Below are positions 43,156-52,248 of a stretch of 64,000 nt of DNA, piece after piece (within the stretch, counting starts at the first letter, position 1; each line of letters starts with the position of its first letter). The position numbers and the translations under genes were made by a program. The stretch spans positions 124,001 to 188,000 of the forward strand of contig NZ_JADKYB010000018.1 of NCBI RefSeq assembly GCF_016918855.1, given 5' to 3'. The notes under the pieces were generated by a model, which was not told where the DNA came from, did no database searches, and was given only the letters and a program-made list of their open reading frames with translations. Origin of the DNA: Actinacidiphila acididurans. Lineage in GTDB: Bacteria > Actinomycetota > Actinomycetes > Streptomycetales > Streptomycetaceae.

Positions 43156-43177
43156 GTACTAGCTGGGCGGCAAGTAA
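43156..43177. promoter_or_regulatory. Operator O2 of the TetR regulator
   Basis: 22-bp near inverse copy of O1 (20 of 22 positions match in inverted orientation), centred 47 bp from it, on the exporter side. Confidence 0.7.
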
Positions 43178-43222
43178 GAAGCGAACGGTACGCACCGCCC
43201 GACGCGGGGGAGGAATCCGGTC

Positions 43223-44824
43223 ATGTCCCAGACCGATGCGCCGCCGCCCACAGCCACCGCCGCAGCCGCTGCCTCGGGTCCGCGCCCGCGCAGCGTGCGC
43301 GTGGTGATGATGGGCCTGATGATCGCCATGATGCTGGCGATGCTCGACAACATGATCGTCGGCACCGCGATGCCGACCATCGTCGGCGAGCTCGGCGGTC
43401 TCAACCACCTGTCCTGGGTGGTCACCGCCTACACCCTGACCACCGCCACCTCGACCCCGATCTGGGGCAAGCTCGGCGACATGTACGGCAGGAAGGGCAT
43501 CTTCCTGACCTCGATCGTGCTGTTCCTGTGCGGATCGGCGCTGTCGGGCATGTCCCAGTCGATGGACCAGCTCATCACCTTCCGGGCGATCCAGGGCCTG
43601 GGCGCCGGCGGTCTGATCGTCGGCGTGATGGCGATCATCGGCGAGCTGATCCCGCCCCGCGAGCGCGGCAAGTACCAGGGCCTGATCGCCGGCGTCATGG
43701 CGGTCGCCATGATCGGCGGCCCGCTGGTCGGCGGCTCGATCACCGACAACTGGGGCTGGCGCTGGAGCTTCTACATCAACCTGCCGATCGGCGTGGTCGC
43801 CCTGGCCATGGTCACGATCGTGCTGCACCTGCCCAAGAAGCGCTCCGAGGGCCGGATCGACTACCTGGGCGCGGCGCTGCTGACGGTGTCCATCACCTCG
43901 CTGGTGCTGCTCACCACGTGGGGCGGCACGCAGTACGCCTGGGGCTCCGGGGTGATCATCGGACTGCTGGTGGTCGGTCTGGTCACGCTCGCGGGCTTCC
44001 TCTACGCCGAGACGCGCGCCGCCGAGCCGGTGCTGCCGCTGCGCATCTTCCGCAGCGGCAACTTCTCGCTGATCTCGGTGATCGGCTTCCTGGTCGGCTT
44101 CACCATGTTCGGCGCGATGACCTTCCTGCCGCTGTACCAGCAGACCGTGCAGGGCGCGTCCGCCACCAACTCCGGCCTGCTCCTGCTGCCGATGCTGCTG
44201 GCCATGATGGCCGTGTCCATGGTGGCCGGCCGGATCACCACCTCCACCGGCAAGTACAAGATCTTCCCGATCGTCGGCGGCGCCCTGATCACCGTCGGCA
44301 TGTTCCTGCTGTCCACCATGGGCGTGCACACCAGCCGGCTGGTCTCCGGCCTGTGGATGGCCGTGCTCGGCGCCGGCATGGGCTTCATCATGCAGATCAC
44401 CATGCTGATCGCCCAGAACAGCGTGTCGATGCGGGACATCGGGGTGAGCTCGTCCTCGGCGACGCTGTTCCGCACCATCGGCGGTTCCTTCGGTGTCTCG
44501 CTGTTCGGCGCGCTGTTCTCGCACCGGGTGCAGCACGTGATGGCCTCCGGCGGCAGCCAGGGCGCCGCGGTCACCAAGTCGGGCGCTCAGCTCGACCCGG
44601 CGACCATCGCCAAGCTCCCGGCCGCCGTGAAGGACACCTACTTCCACGCGGTCTCCTCCGGCACCCACACGGTCTTCCTGTGGGGCACGGTGATCAGCGT
44701 CTTCGGCTTCCTCGCCGCCTGGTTCCTGGTCGAGACCCCGCTGCGCGGCGCCGCCCCCAAGGCGGCCCCCTCGGCGGAGGGCGAGGCGGAAGAGGCCCCG
44801 GAACTGGTGGCCGACGCGCTGTAG
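43223..44824 (+). CDS. MFS drug exporter, DHA2 (14-TM) family
   Basis: 533 residues. Motif A is WGKLGDMYGRKGIF; motif C-like GGPLVGGSITDNWGWRWSFYIN follows TM5, characteristic of the 14-spanner multidrug/H+ antiporters of the EmrB/QacA group. The N-terminus is a short Pro/Ala cytosolic tail and the C-terminus ends EEAPELVADAL. It probably exports cationic or lipophilic compounds using the proton gradient. It is divergent from a TetR repressor with two operators and ends at a strong terminator. Confidence 0.93.
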   Translation: MSQTDAPPPTATAAAAASGPRPRSVRVVMMGLMIAMMLAMLDNMIVGTAMPTIVGELGGLNHLSWVVTAYTLTTATSTPIWGKLGDMYGRKGIFLTSIVLFLCGSALSGMSQSMDQLITFRAIQGLGAGGLIVGVMAIIGELIPPRERGKYQGLIAGVMAVAMIGGPLVGGSITDNWGWRWSFYINLPIGVVALAMVTIVLHLPKKRSEGRIDYLGAALLTVSITSLVLLTTWGGTQYAWGSGVIIGLLVVGLVTLAGFLYAETRAAEPVLPLRIFRSGNFSLISVIGFLVGFTMFGAMTFLPLYQQTVQGASATNSGLLLLPMLLAMMAVSMVAGRITTSTGKYKIFPIVGGALITVGMFLLSTMGVHTSRLVSGLWMAVLGAGMGFIMQITMLIAQNSVSMRDIGVSSSSATLFRTIGGSFGVSLFGALFSHRVQHVMASGGSQGAAVTKSGAQLDPATIAKLPAAVKDTYFHAVSSGTHTVFLWGTVISVFGFLAAWFLVETPLRGAAPKAAPSAEGEAEEAPELVADAL

Positions 44825-44842
44825 GCACCACCCGCGTTCCCC

Positions 44843-44884
44843 GGAGCGGCGGTGGCACCGGACCCCCGGTGCCACCGCCGCTCC
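44843..44884. terminator. Terminator after the exporter gene
   Basis: An 18-bp perfect stem (44843-44860 and 44867-44884) with a 6-base loop. Confidence 0.85.
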
Positions 44885-45077
44885 GCGCGTAATGCCGGAA
44901 ATGCCACGCGATGCGCAGTGTGCGGCAATGGCGCACCGGCCGTTACACAACCGATGGGTCGCTGTGCGGCCGCTGTGCGCTCACAGTCGCAGAAGCCCAA
45001 CATCCGCTCCGTAGCTTCGTCATGGCCGCCCGGAAGGTTCCGGGGCGGGCATGCGGATGCAGTGGACGGAGGCAGCC

Positions 45078-45608
45078 ATGGCGGCGGACGGCGCGGTTCT
45101 GGACTTCGAGGAGTACGTACGGACCCGGCAGGACGCGCTGCTCAGGAGCGCGCGACGGCTGGTCCCCGACCCCGTCGACGCCCAGGACCTGGTGCAGACC
45201 GCCCTGGTGCGGACCTACCCGCGGTGGGACGGCATCGCCGACAAGACCCTCGCCGACGCGTACATGCGCCGCGTGATGATCAACACCCGGACCGAGTGGT
45301 GGCGCAACCGCAAACTGGAGGAAGTACCCACCGGCGAGCTGCCCGACGCGAGCGTGGACGACGGCGCCGACCAGCGGGCCGACCGCGAGATGCTGCGCGA
45401 CGTGCTCAAGGTGCTCGCCCCCAAGCAGCGCCAGGTGGTCATGATGCGCCACTACGGCCAGCTCACCACGGAGGAGACCGCCCGCGCCCTGGGGATGTCC
45501 ACGGGTACGGTGAAGAGCACCCTGCACCGGGCGCTCGCCCGTTTGCGGCACGAACTGGAGCACGGCCGGTACGGCTACTCACGCAAGGAGGACGTGTGCG
45601 CCGCATAG
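45078..45608 (+). CDS. sigE: ECF sigma factor SigE (cell-envelope stress)
   Basis: 176 residues from ATG 45078, RBS GGAGGC. Region 2 is FEEYVRTRQDALLRSARRLV and DAQDLVQTALVRTYPRWDGI; region 4 is LKVLAPKQRQVVMMRHYGQL and MSTGTVKSTLHRALARLRHE. Sequence and the following genes match the SigE-CseABC system of S. coelicolor, where sigE is transcribed in response to cell-wall antibiotics and lysozyme and directs cell-wall genes. No anti-sigma factor is needed there; control is by CseB-CseC. Its 3' end overlaps cseA by 13 bp. Confidence 0.95.
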   Translation: MAADGAVLDFEEYVRTRQDALLRSARRLVPDPVDAQDLVQTALVRTYPRWDGIADKTLADAYMRRVMINTRTEWWRNRKLEEVPTGELPDASVDDGADQRADREMLRDVLKVLAPKQRQVVMMRHYGQLTTEETARALGMSTGTVKSTLHRALARLRHELEHGRYGYSRKEDVCAA

Positions 45609-46372
45609 CCCCCATCGCCACGGCGGGTGCGCTGGTGTGCGCCTGTCTTGTGGCCGCGGGCTGCGGCACCACCACCACGGGCGCGCGCCGGGAGGGCCCG
45701 GCACCGGTCGCCACCGTCAAGAAGACCCCCGCCGCGACCCCGGCGATCGCGGCGAACCCCGCGGCCCTGGCCGGCATGCTCCGCCGGGACACCAGCGTGA
45801 GCGCCGACGTCCGCGAGGACCTGACCCCGTGCGTGGGCGACGACTACCCCATGGACGCCACCCCGGGCTGGCTCACCTCCGGCGACGGGCCCGACCTTGT
45901 GGTGAACGTCACCACCTGCGGCGACGGCCTCGGCGTCGCGGCCTATGTGTACCGAATGATCAACGGCAAGTACCAGAACGTGTTCACCGACGAGCGCCCG
46001 CCGGTGTACGGAGCGGCGGACGGCGGCCGGCTGCAGATCATCCACGAGGTCTACAAGACCGACGACCCGGTCTCGTACCCCACCGGGCAGGAGCAGATCA
46101 CCTACGCATGGGAGGGCAACCGGTTCAAGGAAGTGGCCCGGTCCTTCTCGGACTTCACCTCCAAGACGCCCAGCGCCTCCCCGGAGCCGACCTCCACCGA
46201 GCCCCTGCCGCAGCCCTCGTCCACCCCGCTCGACCCGGACCTGCCCAGCGACACGCCCACCCCCCGGACGCTGCCGCACTATTCGCCCTCCCCCCGGCCG
46301 GACCCGACACCGACCGGATCGGGCACTCCTTCGGGGACCGGGTCCGGCACCCCTTCGGGTGCGGCACGATAG
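45596..46372 (+). CDS. cseA: CseA-like lipoprotein of the SigE system
   Basis: 258 residues. Type II signal peptide MRRIAPIATAGALVCACLVA with a lipobox LVAAGC. The mature part has PCVGDDYPMDATPGWLTSGD and NVTTCGDGLGVAAYVYRM, and a Thr/Pro-rich C-terminal tail of about 75 residues. In S. coelicolor CseA is a lipoprotein that negatively modulates the system, possibly by holding back CseC. GTG start at 45596 lies within the sigE 3' end, so translation is coupled. Confidence 0.9.
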   Translation: MRRIAPIATAGALVCACLVAAGCGTTTTGARREGPAPVATVKKTPAATPAIAANPAALAGMLRRDTSVSADVREDLTPCVGDDYPMDATPGWLTSGDGPDLVVNVTTCGDGLGVAAYVYRMINGKYQNVFTDERPPVYGAADGGRLQIIHEVYKTDDPVSYPTGQEQITYAWEGNRFKEVARSFSDFTSKTPSASPEPTSTEPLPQPSSTPLDPDLPSDTPTPRTLPHYSPSPRPDPTPTGSGTPSGTGSGTPSGAAR

Positions 46373-46376
46373 CTGC

Positions 46377-47060
46377 ATGGCTGCCACCCATGTCCTTTTC
46401 GTCGAGGACGACGACGTGATCCGCGAGGCCACCACCCTCGCGCTGGAACGCGACGGCTTCCAGGTCACGGCCGCCCCCGACGGGCTGACCGGACTGGACG
46501 CCTTCCGCACCAAGCAACCCGACCTCGCCCTGCTGGACGTCATGGTCCCCGGCCTGGACGGGGTGAGCCTGTGCCGGCGGATACGCGACGAGTCGACCGT
46601 GCCGGTGATCATGCTCTCCGCGCGGGCCGACTCCATCGACATCGTGCTCGGCCTGGAGGCCGGCGCCGACGACTACGTGACCAAACCGTTCGACACCGCC
46701 GTCCTGGTCGCCCGCATCCGGGCCGTACTGCGCCGCTTCCGTGTCTCCTCGGCCGCCGGCGACGGTGACGACAGCACCCCGCTGTCCTTCGGCGACATCG
46801 AGATCGATCCCGAGGGCATGGAGGTCACCCGCGACGGGGAACGGCTCGCACTGACCCCCACCGAGATGCGGCTGCTGCTGGAGTTCGCCGCCGCCCCCGG
46901 CACGGTGCTCTCCCGGGACCGCCTGCTGGAGCGGGTCTGGGACTACGAGTGGGGCGGCGACACCCGCGTGGTGGACGTCCACGTCCAGCGGCTGCGGGCC
47001 AAGATCGGCCAGGACCGGATCGAGACCGTGCGCGGTTTCGGGTACAAGCTGCGGGCCTGA
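46377..47060 (+). CDS. cseB: Response regulator CseB (OmpR family)
   Basis: 227 residues starting MAATHVLFVEDDDVIREATT. Receiver residues are present: EDD at 10-12, phospho-acceptor Asp54 in ALLDVMVPGLDG, the Ser/Thr of MLSARAD and the Lys of YVTKPFD. The winged-helix output domain has LTPTEMRLLLEF and RVVDVHVQRLRAKIG. CseB activates the sigE promoter. Its start lies 4 bp after cseA. Confidence 0.96.
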   Translation: MAATHVLFVEDDDVIREATTLALERDGFQVTAAPDGLTGLDAFRTKQPDLALLDVMVPGLDGVSLCRRIRDESTVPVIMLSARADSIDIVLGLEAGADDYVTKPFDTAVLVARIRAVLRRFRVSSAAGDGDDSTPLSFGDIEIDPEGMEVTRDGERLALTPTEMRLLLEFAAAPGTVLSRDRLLERVWDYEWGGDTRVVDVHVQRLRAKIGQDRIETVRGFGYKLRA

Positions 47061-47061
47061 C

Positions 47062-48303
47062 GTGCACCCCTTCTTCCGCAGCGGCCTGCGCTGGAAGCTC
47101 AGCGCGGCCATCGCCGTCGTCTCGTGCTTGGTGGCCCTCGCGCTCAGCCTGGTCGTGCACAACGCGGCCAAGGTCAGCATGATCAACAGCACCCGGGACG
47201 TGCAGGACGAGCGCGTGCAGTCCGCGCTGCGGATCTACGAGACCACCGGCCGGCTGGCCTTCCTGGCCGAGATGGACGACCCCTCGCTGCCCAAGGAGCT
47301 CAAGGCGTACGCCGCCAAGGGCCAGCGCGCCACCTACGTGCAGGACACCCGGCACGCGCCCGAGGTCTGGGCCGAGACCCCGGCCGGCGGCGGCCACGTG
47401 CTGTCCCTGCGCAGCCCCTTCACCGACCGCTACTCGGTGCTGGACGACCTCGACCAGGCGCTGGTGGCCGGGTCGCTCGCGGTGGTGGTCGGCGGCACCG
47501 CGATCGGCGTGCTCATCGGCGGCCGCATGTCGCGGCGGCTGCGCAAAGCGGCGACCGCCGCACGCAAGGTCGCCGACGGCGACAACCAGGTACGGGTGCG
47601 CGAGGCGATCGGCGGCCGCCGGGTGCGCGACGAGACCGACGAGCTGGCCCGCGCGGTCGACGCCATGGCCGACGCGCTCCAGCTCCGCCTGGAGGCCGAG
47701 CGCCGCGTCACCGCGGACATCGCGCACGAGCTGCGCACGCCGGTCACCGGGCTGGTCACCGCGGCCGAGCTGCTGCCGCCCGGCCGCCCTTCGGAGCTGG
47801 TACGGGACCGCGTGCACGCCCTGCGCACCCTCGTCGAGGACGTCCTCGAGGTCGCCCGGCTGGACGGCGCCGCCGAGCACCCCGAGCTCACCGAGGTCGC
47901 CCTCGGCGAATTCGTCCGCCGCCGCGTCGCCACCCTCGCCCCCGACGCCAAGGTCGCCGTCGAGGAGGAAGCGGTCGTCCAGACCGACCCGCGCCGCCTC
48001 GAACGCATCCTCGGCAACCTCCTCGCCAACGCCGCCCGCCACGGCCGCGCCCCCATCGAAGTCGTCGTCGACGGCCCCTACGTCCGCGTCCGCGACCACG
48101 GCCCCGGCTTCCCCCCCGACCTCCTCCGCGAAGGCCCCTCCCGCTTCCGCACCGGCTCCTCCGACCGCTCCGGCAGCGGCCACGGCCTCGGCCTCACCAT
48201 CGCCACCGGCCAAGCCCGCGTCCTGGGGGCCCGCCTCACCTTCCGGAACGCCGTTCCGGAAGAAGGTGGCGGTGCCGTGGCTCAGCTTCTCCTTCCGCGC
48301 TGA
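47062..48303 (+). CDS. cseC: Sensor histidine kinase CseC
   Basis: 413 residues. Membrane helices at about 13-33 and 134-153 flank an extracytoplasmic sensor of about 100 residues. A HAMP-like segment leads to the H-box TADIAHELRTPVTG with phospho-acceptor His222, followed by N, G1 and G2 boxes (NLLANAARHGRAP, VRDHGPGFPP, GSGHGLGLTIA). CseC senses envelope stress and phosphorylates CseB. It begins two bases after the cseB stop. Codon bias becomes extreme-GC in the last third. Confidence 0.95.
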   Translation: MHPFFRSGLRWKLSAAIAVVSCLVALALSLVVHNAAKVSMINSTRDVQDERVQSALRIYETTGRLAFLAEMDDPSLPKELKAYAAKGQRATYVQDTRHAPEVWAETPAGGGHVLSLRSPFTDRYSVLDDLDQALVAGSLAVVVGGTAIGVLIGGRMSRRLRKAATAARKVADGDNQVRVREAIGGRRVRDETDELARAVDAMADALQLRLEAERRVTADIAHELRTPVTGLVTAAELLPPGRPSELVRDRVHALRTLVEDVLEVARLDGAAEHPELTEVALGEFVRRRVATLAPDAKVAVEEEAVVQTDPRRLERILGNLLANAARHGRAPIEVVVDGPYVRVRDHGPGFPPDLLREGPSRFRTGSSDRSGSGHGLGLTIATGQARVLGARLTFRNAVPEEGGGAVAQLLLPR

Positions 48304-48685
48304 GCGCTTCAGGCTTGGGCTTGAACGGGGTCCCGTTCTCCCGCTGCGGTTCGCTTTTCCCGGCTTGGGCTTGCGAGAGGCGCGGTTCTTGTTCTGCGGT
48401 GCGCTTTTTCGGGCTCGGGGTTTTTGCGGCTTCCAGCTCGTGGGGTTCTGTTCTTTGCCGACTGCCGGTCGGTCGTGGCTTGTCGCGCAGTTCCCCGCGC
48501 CCCTGAGGGTGCCGCCTTCCGCCGGGGGCAGGGCGCGCCCCGAAGGGGCGCGGGGAACTGCGCGAGCAACCCAAAAACATCCGCACCCGGCCGGCGGCCG
48601 GAACCCGCCGAGCTGGAAGCCGTAAAAAAGCCCAAGCCGGGGAAAGGGCGCCGTTGACGGGGGGACCCGAAAACGGGAGCGGGCC
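48304..48685. other. Gene-free region with nested inverted repeats
   Basis: No coding frame. The stretch is built of three nested inverted-repeat pairs (see the repeat entry). It separates cseC from convergent mutY and presumably terminates both. Confidence 0.7.
48354..48646. repeat. Three nested inverted repeats (REP-like block)
   Basis: Outer pair: CTTTTCCCGGCTTGGGCTT (48354-48372) with AAGCCCAAGCCGGGGAAAG (48628-48646). Middle pair: CGGCTTCCAGCTCG (48427-48440) with CGAGCTGGAAGCCG (48609-48622), 14 bp perfect. Inner pair: 21-bp perfect arms at 48483-48503 and 48545-48565, with core GCGCAGTTCCCCGCGCCCC. The inner motif is one of the commonest intergenic palindromes of Streptomyces genomes. 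Confidence 0.9.
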
Positions 48686-49699
48686 CTAAAGGGGCAACCT
48701 GTAGAAGCCGTCAGCGAGAGGTTCGACCAGGCCGTCCTCGACCAAACCGTCAAGCGCGCGGGCGCGCTGGAGGGAGTCGGCCCAGACCGCGTCGAGGGAA
48801 GACTGGGGTACGGGCCCGGGCGAAGCCCGGAGGACGGCGAGGAGACGTCCGCGGGCTTGACGATCCGTGCCGGCATAGGTTTGGCCGCGACGCGGCGGCC
48901 CGTCGTGGGCGGGAGCGCCGGCCAGCCGCCAGGCGCACCGCCGGGCGACGGGACAGGTCCCGCACTGGGGCGAGCGGGCGGTGCACAGCAGAGCGCCCAG
49001 CTCCATCGTGGCGGCGGCCCACCGCGCGGCGGTGGGGTCGTCCGGGGGGAGAAGGGCCGTGGCGGTGCGCCGCTCGGCGGCGGTGGTCGCGTTGGGCGGG
49101 TACTGGACCCCGGTGACCAGACGGGCGAAGACCCGCCGGACGTTGGTGTCGAGAACCACGTGCCGCCGCCCGTACGCGAAGGACGCCACCGCGGCGGCGG
49201 TGTACTCGCCGACCCCGGGCAGCGCCAGCAACTCCGCGTGGTCGTGCGGCACTTCCCCGCCGTGCTGCTGCGCTATGGCGGTGGCGGCGGCGTGCAGCCG
49301 CAGCGCCCGGCGCGGGTAGCCGAGCCGGCCCCAGGCGCGGACCGCCTCGCCGGCCGGTTCGGCGGCCAGGTCGGCCGGGCGCGGCCAGCGGGCCAGCCAC
49401 TGCGCGTGCACCGGCAGCACCCGGCTGACCGGCGTCTGCTGGAGCATGAACTCGCTGACCATCACCGACCAGGCCCCGGCGTCGGGGCGCCGCCACGGCA
49501 GGTCCCGGGCGTGCGCGTCGAACCAGTCGATGACCAGGCCGTGCAGCTCCGGCGTGGCGTCGGCCGCGCCACCCGCGGCCCGTACGGCGGGCACGCCGGA
49601 CGCGACAGAAGCGGCGGACACAGCGGACGCGGCAACCGCAGACGCAGCAGCGGGCACGGGCGAAGCAGCAGGCACGGAATCGGCCGGGCGTGAACTCAT
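48686..49699 (-). CDS. mutY: A/G-specific adenine DNA glycosylase MutY
   Basis: 337 residues from ATG 49699 (GGAG 6 bases upstream). A ~45-residue Ala-rich leader precedes the HhH-GPD fold: WFDAHARDLPWRR, VMVSEFMLQQTPVSRVLP with the catalytic Glu, LLALPGVGEYTAAAVASFA (helix-hairpin-helix), VVLDTNVRRVFARL with the catalytic Asp, and the iron-sulphur loop CTARSPQCGTCPVARRC. It removes adenine mispaired with 8-oxoguanine. The C-terminal MutT-like domain is reduced. Divergent from the next gene. Confidence 0.95.
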   Translation of the reverse strand: MSSRPADSVPAASPVPAAASAVAASAVSAASVASGVPAVRAAGGAADATPELHGLVIDWFDAHARDLPWRRPDAGAWSVMVSEFMLQQTPVSRVLPVHAQWLARWPRPADLAAEPAGEAVRAWGRLGYPRRALRLHAAATAIAQQHGGEVPHDHAELLALPGVGEYTAAAVASFAYGRRHVVLDTNVRRVFARLVTGVQYPPNATTAAERRTATALLPPDDPTAARWAAATMELGALLCTARSPQCGTCPVARRCAWRLAGAPAHDGPPRRGQTYAGTDRQARGRLLAVLRASPGPVPQSSLDAVWADSLQRARALDGLVEDGLVEPLADGFYRLPL

Positions 49700-49851
49700 G
49701 ACATCTCCGATCCTCGCACACCACCCGCACCACCTCCGTGCGCGCGTCAACGTAACGATTTGGCACGGGTAAACGTGATGATCCGCAAAGACCGGCCCTG
49801 GAGCGGCGGGTGTTGCGCCGGAGCGTGGGTGATCTCCCATAGAGTGCGTCT

Positions 49852-50754
49852 GTGGGCTCTCTGCGCAATCCCGTAGGACCTCTGCCCTCCACGATCTACT
49901 GGCGGCGGCGGGTCATTCTGGCCTGCCTGTGTGCGCTGGTGGTCGCCGTCGTCGCCTGGGTGGTGGCGTCCGGCGGGGGCGGTGGGAAGGGCAAGGGCCG
50001 TAGTGCGCCCGCGGGTTCGCACACCCCGGTCGCCTCGATCACCCCGGGGCCCGACCCCAGCGGCACCCACATCAGCGGCCGGCCCGGCGGCCGGGACACC
50101 GCGCCGCCCGCCTCGGGTTCCTCCGACGGCGGTACGGGCGACGGCAGTTCGGGCGGCAGCACGCCGAGCGCGGGCGACACCCCGGCCGACGGCGGTACGA
50201 CGGGAACGGCCTCCGACGCGGGCGCGACCGCGGGCCAGGCCGGTGGATCGGCCGGCGGATCCGGCGGCTCCGGCACGGCCGGCGGCGGTACGGGCGGCTC
50301 CGGCGGCACGGCCGGTCTGCCGCCCAACCCGGCCCCGCTGGCGGCGAGTTCGACCCTGCCGGACTGCGCCCCTGGCTCGGTCCAGGTCACCCTGAGCAGC
50401 GTCAGCAACTCCTACTCGCCCGGCGACGTACCGGCGTTCCAGCTCAAGGCCGTCAACTCCGGTTCGGTGAGCTGCCGGATCGACGTCGGCCCGCGGTCGG
50501 CGGTGCTCACCGTGACCGCCACCGACAACCACCACGTGTGGGCGACGAACGACTGCCCGGCCACCGGTTCGTACCCGATCGAGGTCCCGGCCGGCTCCTC
50601 CGCCACCTACACCGTGCGGTGGAACGAGAAGACCTCTTCGCCGCAGTGCGCCGCCCCCAAGGGGCAGTCGGCGCCCGCCGGCACGTACCTCGTGCAGTCC
50701 GAGCTGGCCGGCTACCCGGCCCGCCAGGTCTCGTTCGTCCTGTCCGCGGACTGA
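49852..50754 (+). CDS. Membrane-anchored, Gly/Ser/Thr-rich extracellular protein
   Basis: 300 residues from GTG 49852. A single membrane helix (about 20-40, VILACLCALVVAVVAWVVAS) is followed by a ~130-residue low-complexity linker and a folded C-terminal domain (LPDCAPGSVQVTLSSVSNSY, VSCRIDVGPRSAVLTVTAT, YTVRWNEKTSSPQCAAPKGQ). The domain resembles immunoglobulin-like or DUF4232-like beta-sandwiches of Streptomyces envelope proteins. CATAGAGT lies a few bases upstream of the start, consistent with a leaderless transcript. Function unknown; conserved beside mutY/disA in Streptomyces. Confidence 0.75.
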   Translation: MGSLRNPVGPLPSTIYWRRRVILACLCALVVAVVAWVVASGGGGGKGKGRSAPAGSHTPVASITPGPDPSGTHISGRPGGRDTAPPASGSSDGGTGDGSSGGSTPSAGDTPADGGTTGTASDAGATAGQAGGSAGGSGGSGTAGGGTGGSGGTAGLPPNPAPLAASSTLPDCAPGSVQVTLSSVSNSYSPGDVPAFQLKAVNSGSVSCRIDVGPRSAVLTVTATDNHHVWATNDCPATGSYPIEVPAGSSATYTVRWNEKTSSPQCAAPKGQSAPAGTYLVQSELAGYPARQVSFVLSAD

Positions 50755-50793
50755 GCGTCGCGACTGAGCAGTCCCACCGACGACGTCACCCGC

Positions 50794-50823
50794 AGGGCGT
50801 ACGGCCGGCCGGCCGTACGCCCT
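50794..50823. terminator. 30-bp perfect palindrome at the disA stop codon
   Basis: Perfect inverted repeat with arms of 15 bp (left arm AGGGCGTACGGCCGG). It lies between convergent genes and touches the disA stop at 50822-50824, so it acts as a shared terminator. Confidence 0.8.
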
Positions 50824-52045
50824 ACACGTACCGTTCGAGGATCGAGGACTCCGCCAGCCGGGACAGGCCCTCGCGGACCGAGCGGGCGCGGGCCTCGCCG
50901 ACGCCGTCCACGGTCTGGAGGTCGTCCACGCTGGCCGCGAGCAGCTTCTGCAGGCCGCCGAAGTGGTCGACCAGGCGCTCGATGACGGTGTTGGGCAGCC
51001 GCGGCACCTTGGCCAGCAGCCGGTAACCGCGCGGGGAGACCGCCGAGTCCAGCGACTCGGGGGAGCCGGTGTAGCCCAGCGCCCGCGCCACGGTGGTGAG
51101 TTCGATCAGCTCGCTCTGCGGCAGCGCGTCGAGTTCGGCCAGCGCCTCGGGGACGGTACGGCTGCGCTTGGCGGTCGGCTCGGGCACGTAGTCCCGCGCG
51201 ACCAGTTCGCGTTCCGGCTCCACACCGGCGATCAGCTCGTCGAGCTGGAGCGACAGCAGCCGGCCGTCGGTGCCCAGCTCCACCACGTACTCGGCGATCT
51301 CGGTGGCGATCCGGCGGACCATCTCCAGCCGCTGGGCGACGGCGGTGACGTCGCGGACCGTCACCAGGTCCTCGATCTCCAGCGCGGACAGGGTGCCGGC
51401 CACCTCGTCCAGTCGCAGCTTGTAGCGCTCCAGGGTGGCCAGTGCCTGGTTGGCGCGGGAGAGGATGGCCGCGGAGTCCTCCAGGACCCGGCGCTGGCCG
51501 TCCACGTACAGCGCGATCACCCGCATCGACTGGCTGACCGAGATCACCGGGAACGGGACCTGCTGGCTGACCCGGTCGGCGGTGCGGTGCCGGGTGCCGG
51601 TCTCCTCGGTGGGGATGGCCGGGTCGGGCACGAGCTGCACGCCGGCCCGCAGGATCTTGGTGATGTCCTTGTCGAGGATCAGGGCGCCGTCGAGCTTGCA
51701 CAGCTCGCGCAGCCGGGTCGCGGTGAACTCCACGTCCAGCACGAAGCCGCCGGTGCACAGCGCTTCCACGGCCTTGTCCATGCCGAGCACGATCAGGCCG
51801 CCGGTGTTGCCCCGGACGATCCGCTCCAGGCCGTCGCGCAGGGAGGTCCCGGGGGCCGCCGCGCTCAGCGCGGCGCGCATCAGCCCGCCGTCGGCGCCGG
51901 CGCCGTCCGCCAGGGCCTTGGGCCGCGGAGGTGCGTCCCCCGAAGCCTTCGGCCTGGGAGGCGCCCCCGGCCCGGACCGGCCGGCGGAGTCCCCCGCTGC
52001 CCTTCGGGCCGGGGCGGTGCCGCCGGCCCGGTCGTTGGCTGCCAC
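50822..52045 (-). CDS. disA: DNA integrity scanning protein DisA (diadenylate cyclase)
   Basis: 407 residues from GTG 52045, RBS GGAGG. A Pro/Ala-rich extension of about 50 residues precedes the DAC domain, whose active-site motifs are LDGALILD and GTRHRTADR. A helical spine and a C-terminal HhH domain follow (FGGLQKLLAASVDDLQTVDG and EARARSVREGLSRLAE), which binds branched DNA. It makes c-di-AMP from ATP and stops when it meets recombination intermediates. It is the neighbour of radA, its usual partner. c-di-AMP controls osmotic and peptidase genes in Streptomyces. Confidence 0.96.
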   Translation of the reverse strand: MAANDRAGGTAPARRAAGDSAGRSGPGAPPRPKASGDAPPRPKALADGAGADGGLMRAALSAAAPGTSLRDGLERIVRGNTGGLIVLGMDKAVEALCTGGFVLDVEFTATRLRELCKLDGALILDKDITKILRAGVQLVPDPAIPTEETGTRHRTADRVSQQVPFPVISVSQSMRVIALYVDGQRRVLEDSAAILSRANQALATLERYKLRLDEVAGTLSALEIEDLVTVRDVTAVAQRLEMVRRIATEIAEYVVELGTDGRLLSLQLDELIAGVEPERELVARDYVPEPTAKRSRTVPEALAELDALPQSELIELTTVARALGYTGSPESLDSAVSPRGYRLLAKVPRLPNTVIERLVDHFGGLQKLLAASVDDLQTVDGVGEARARSVREGLSRLAESSILERYV

Positions 52046-52248
52046 TTAGCAATCCTCCGGTCGCTACGGATGCCTGAAGCCCGGCGGGCGCGCTCCGGCG
52101 CGCTTTCGGTGCACGTCGGCGCGCCTCGGCGCACGCCGTCGCGCGGCGCTGCCCGCCGGGCCAGAGGCGAGACCAGGGCAAAGTTTACGTCGTCCCCGGC
52201 CGGCCGGGCGGGGAAGACTCCGCCCCGGCCGGGCCCCTGACCTGCCGA

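Noticed and set aside
48683..49892. Extended N-termini of mutY up to 49840 or 49892
   Set aside because: The extra residues are antisense to the divergent promoter region; the GGAG-preceded ATG at 49699 is preferred.
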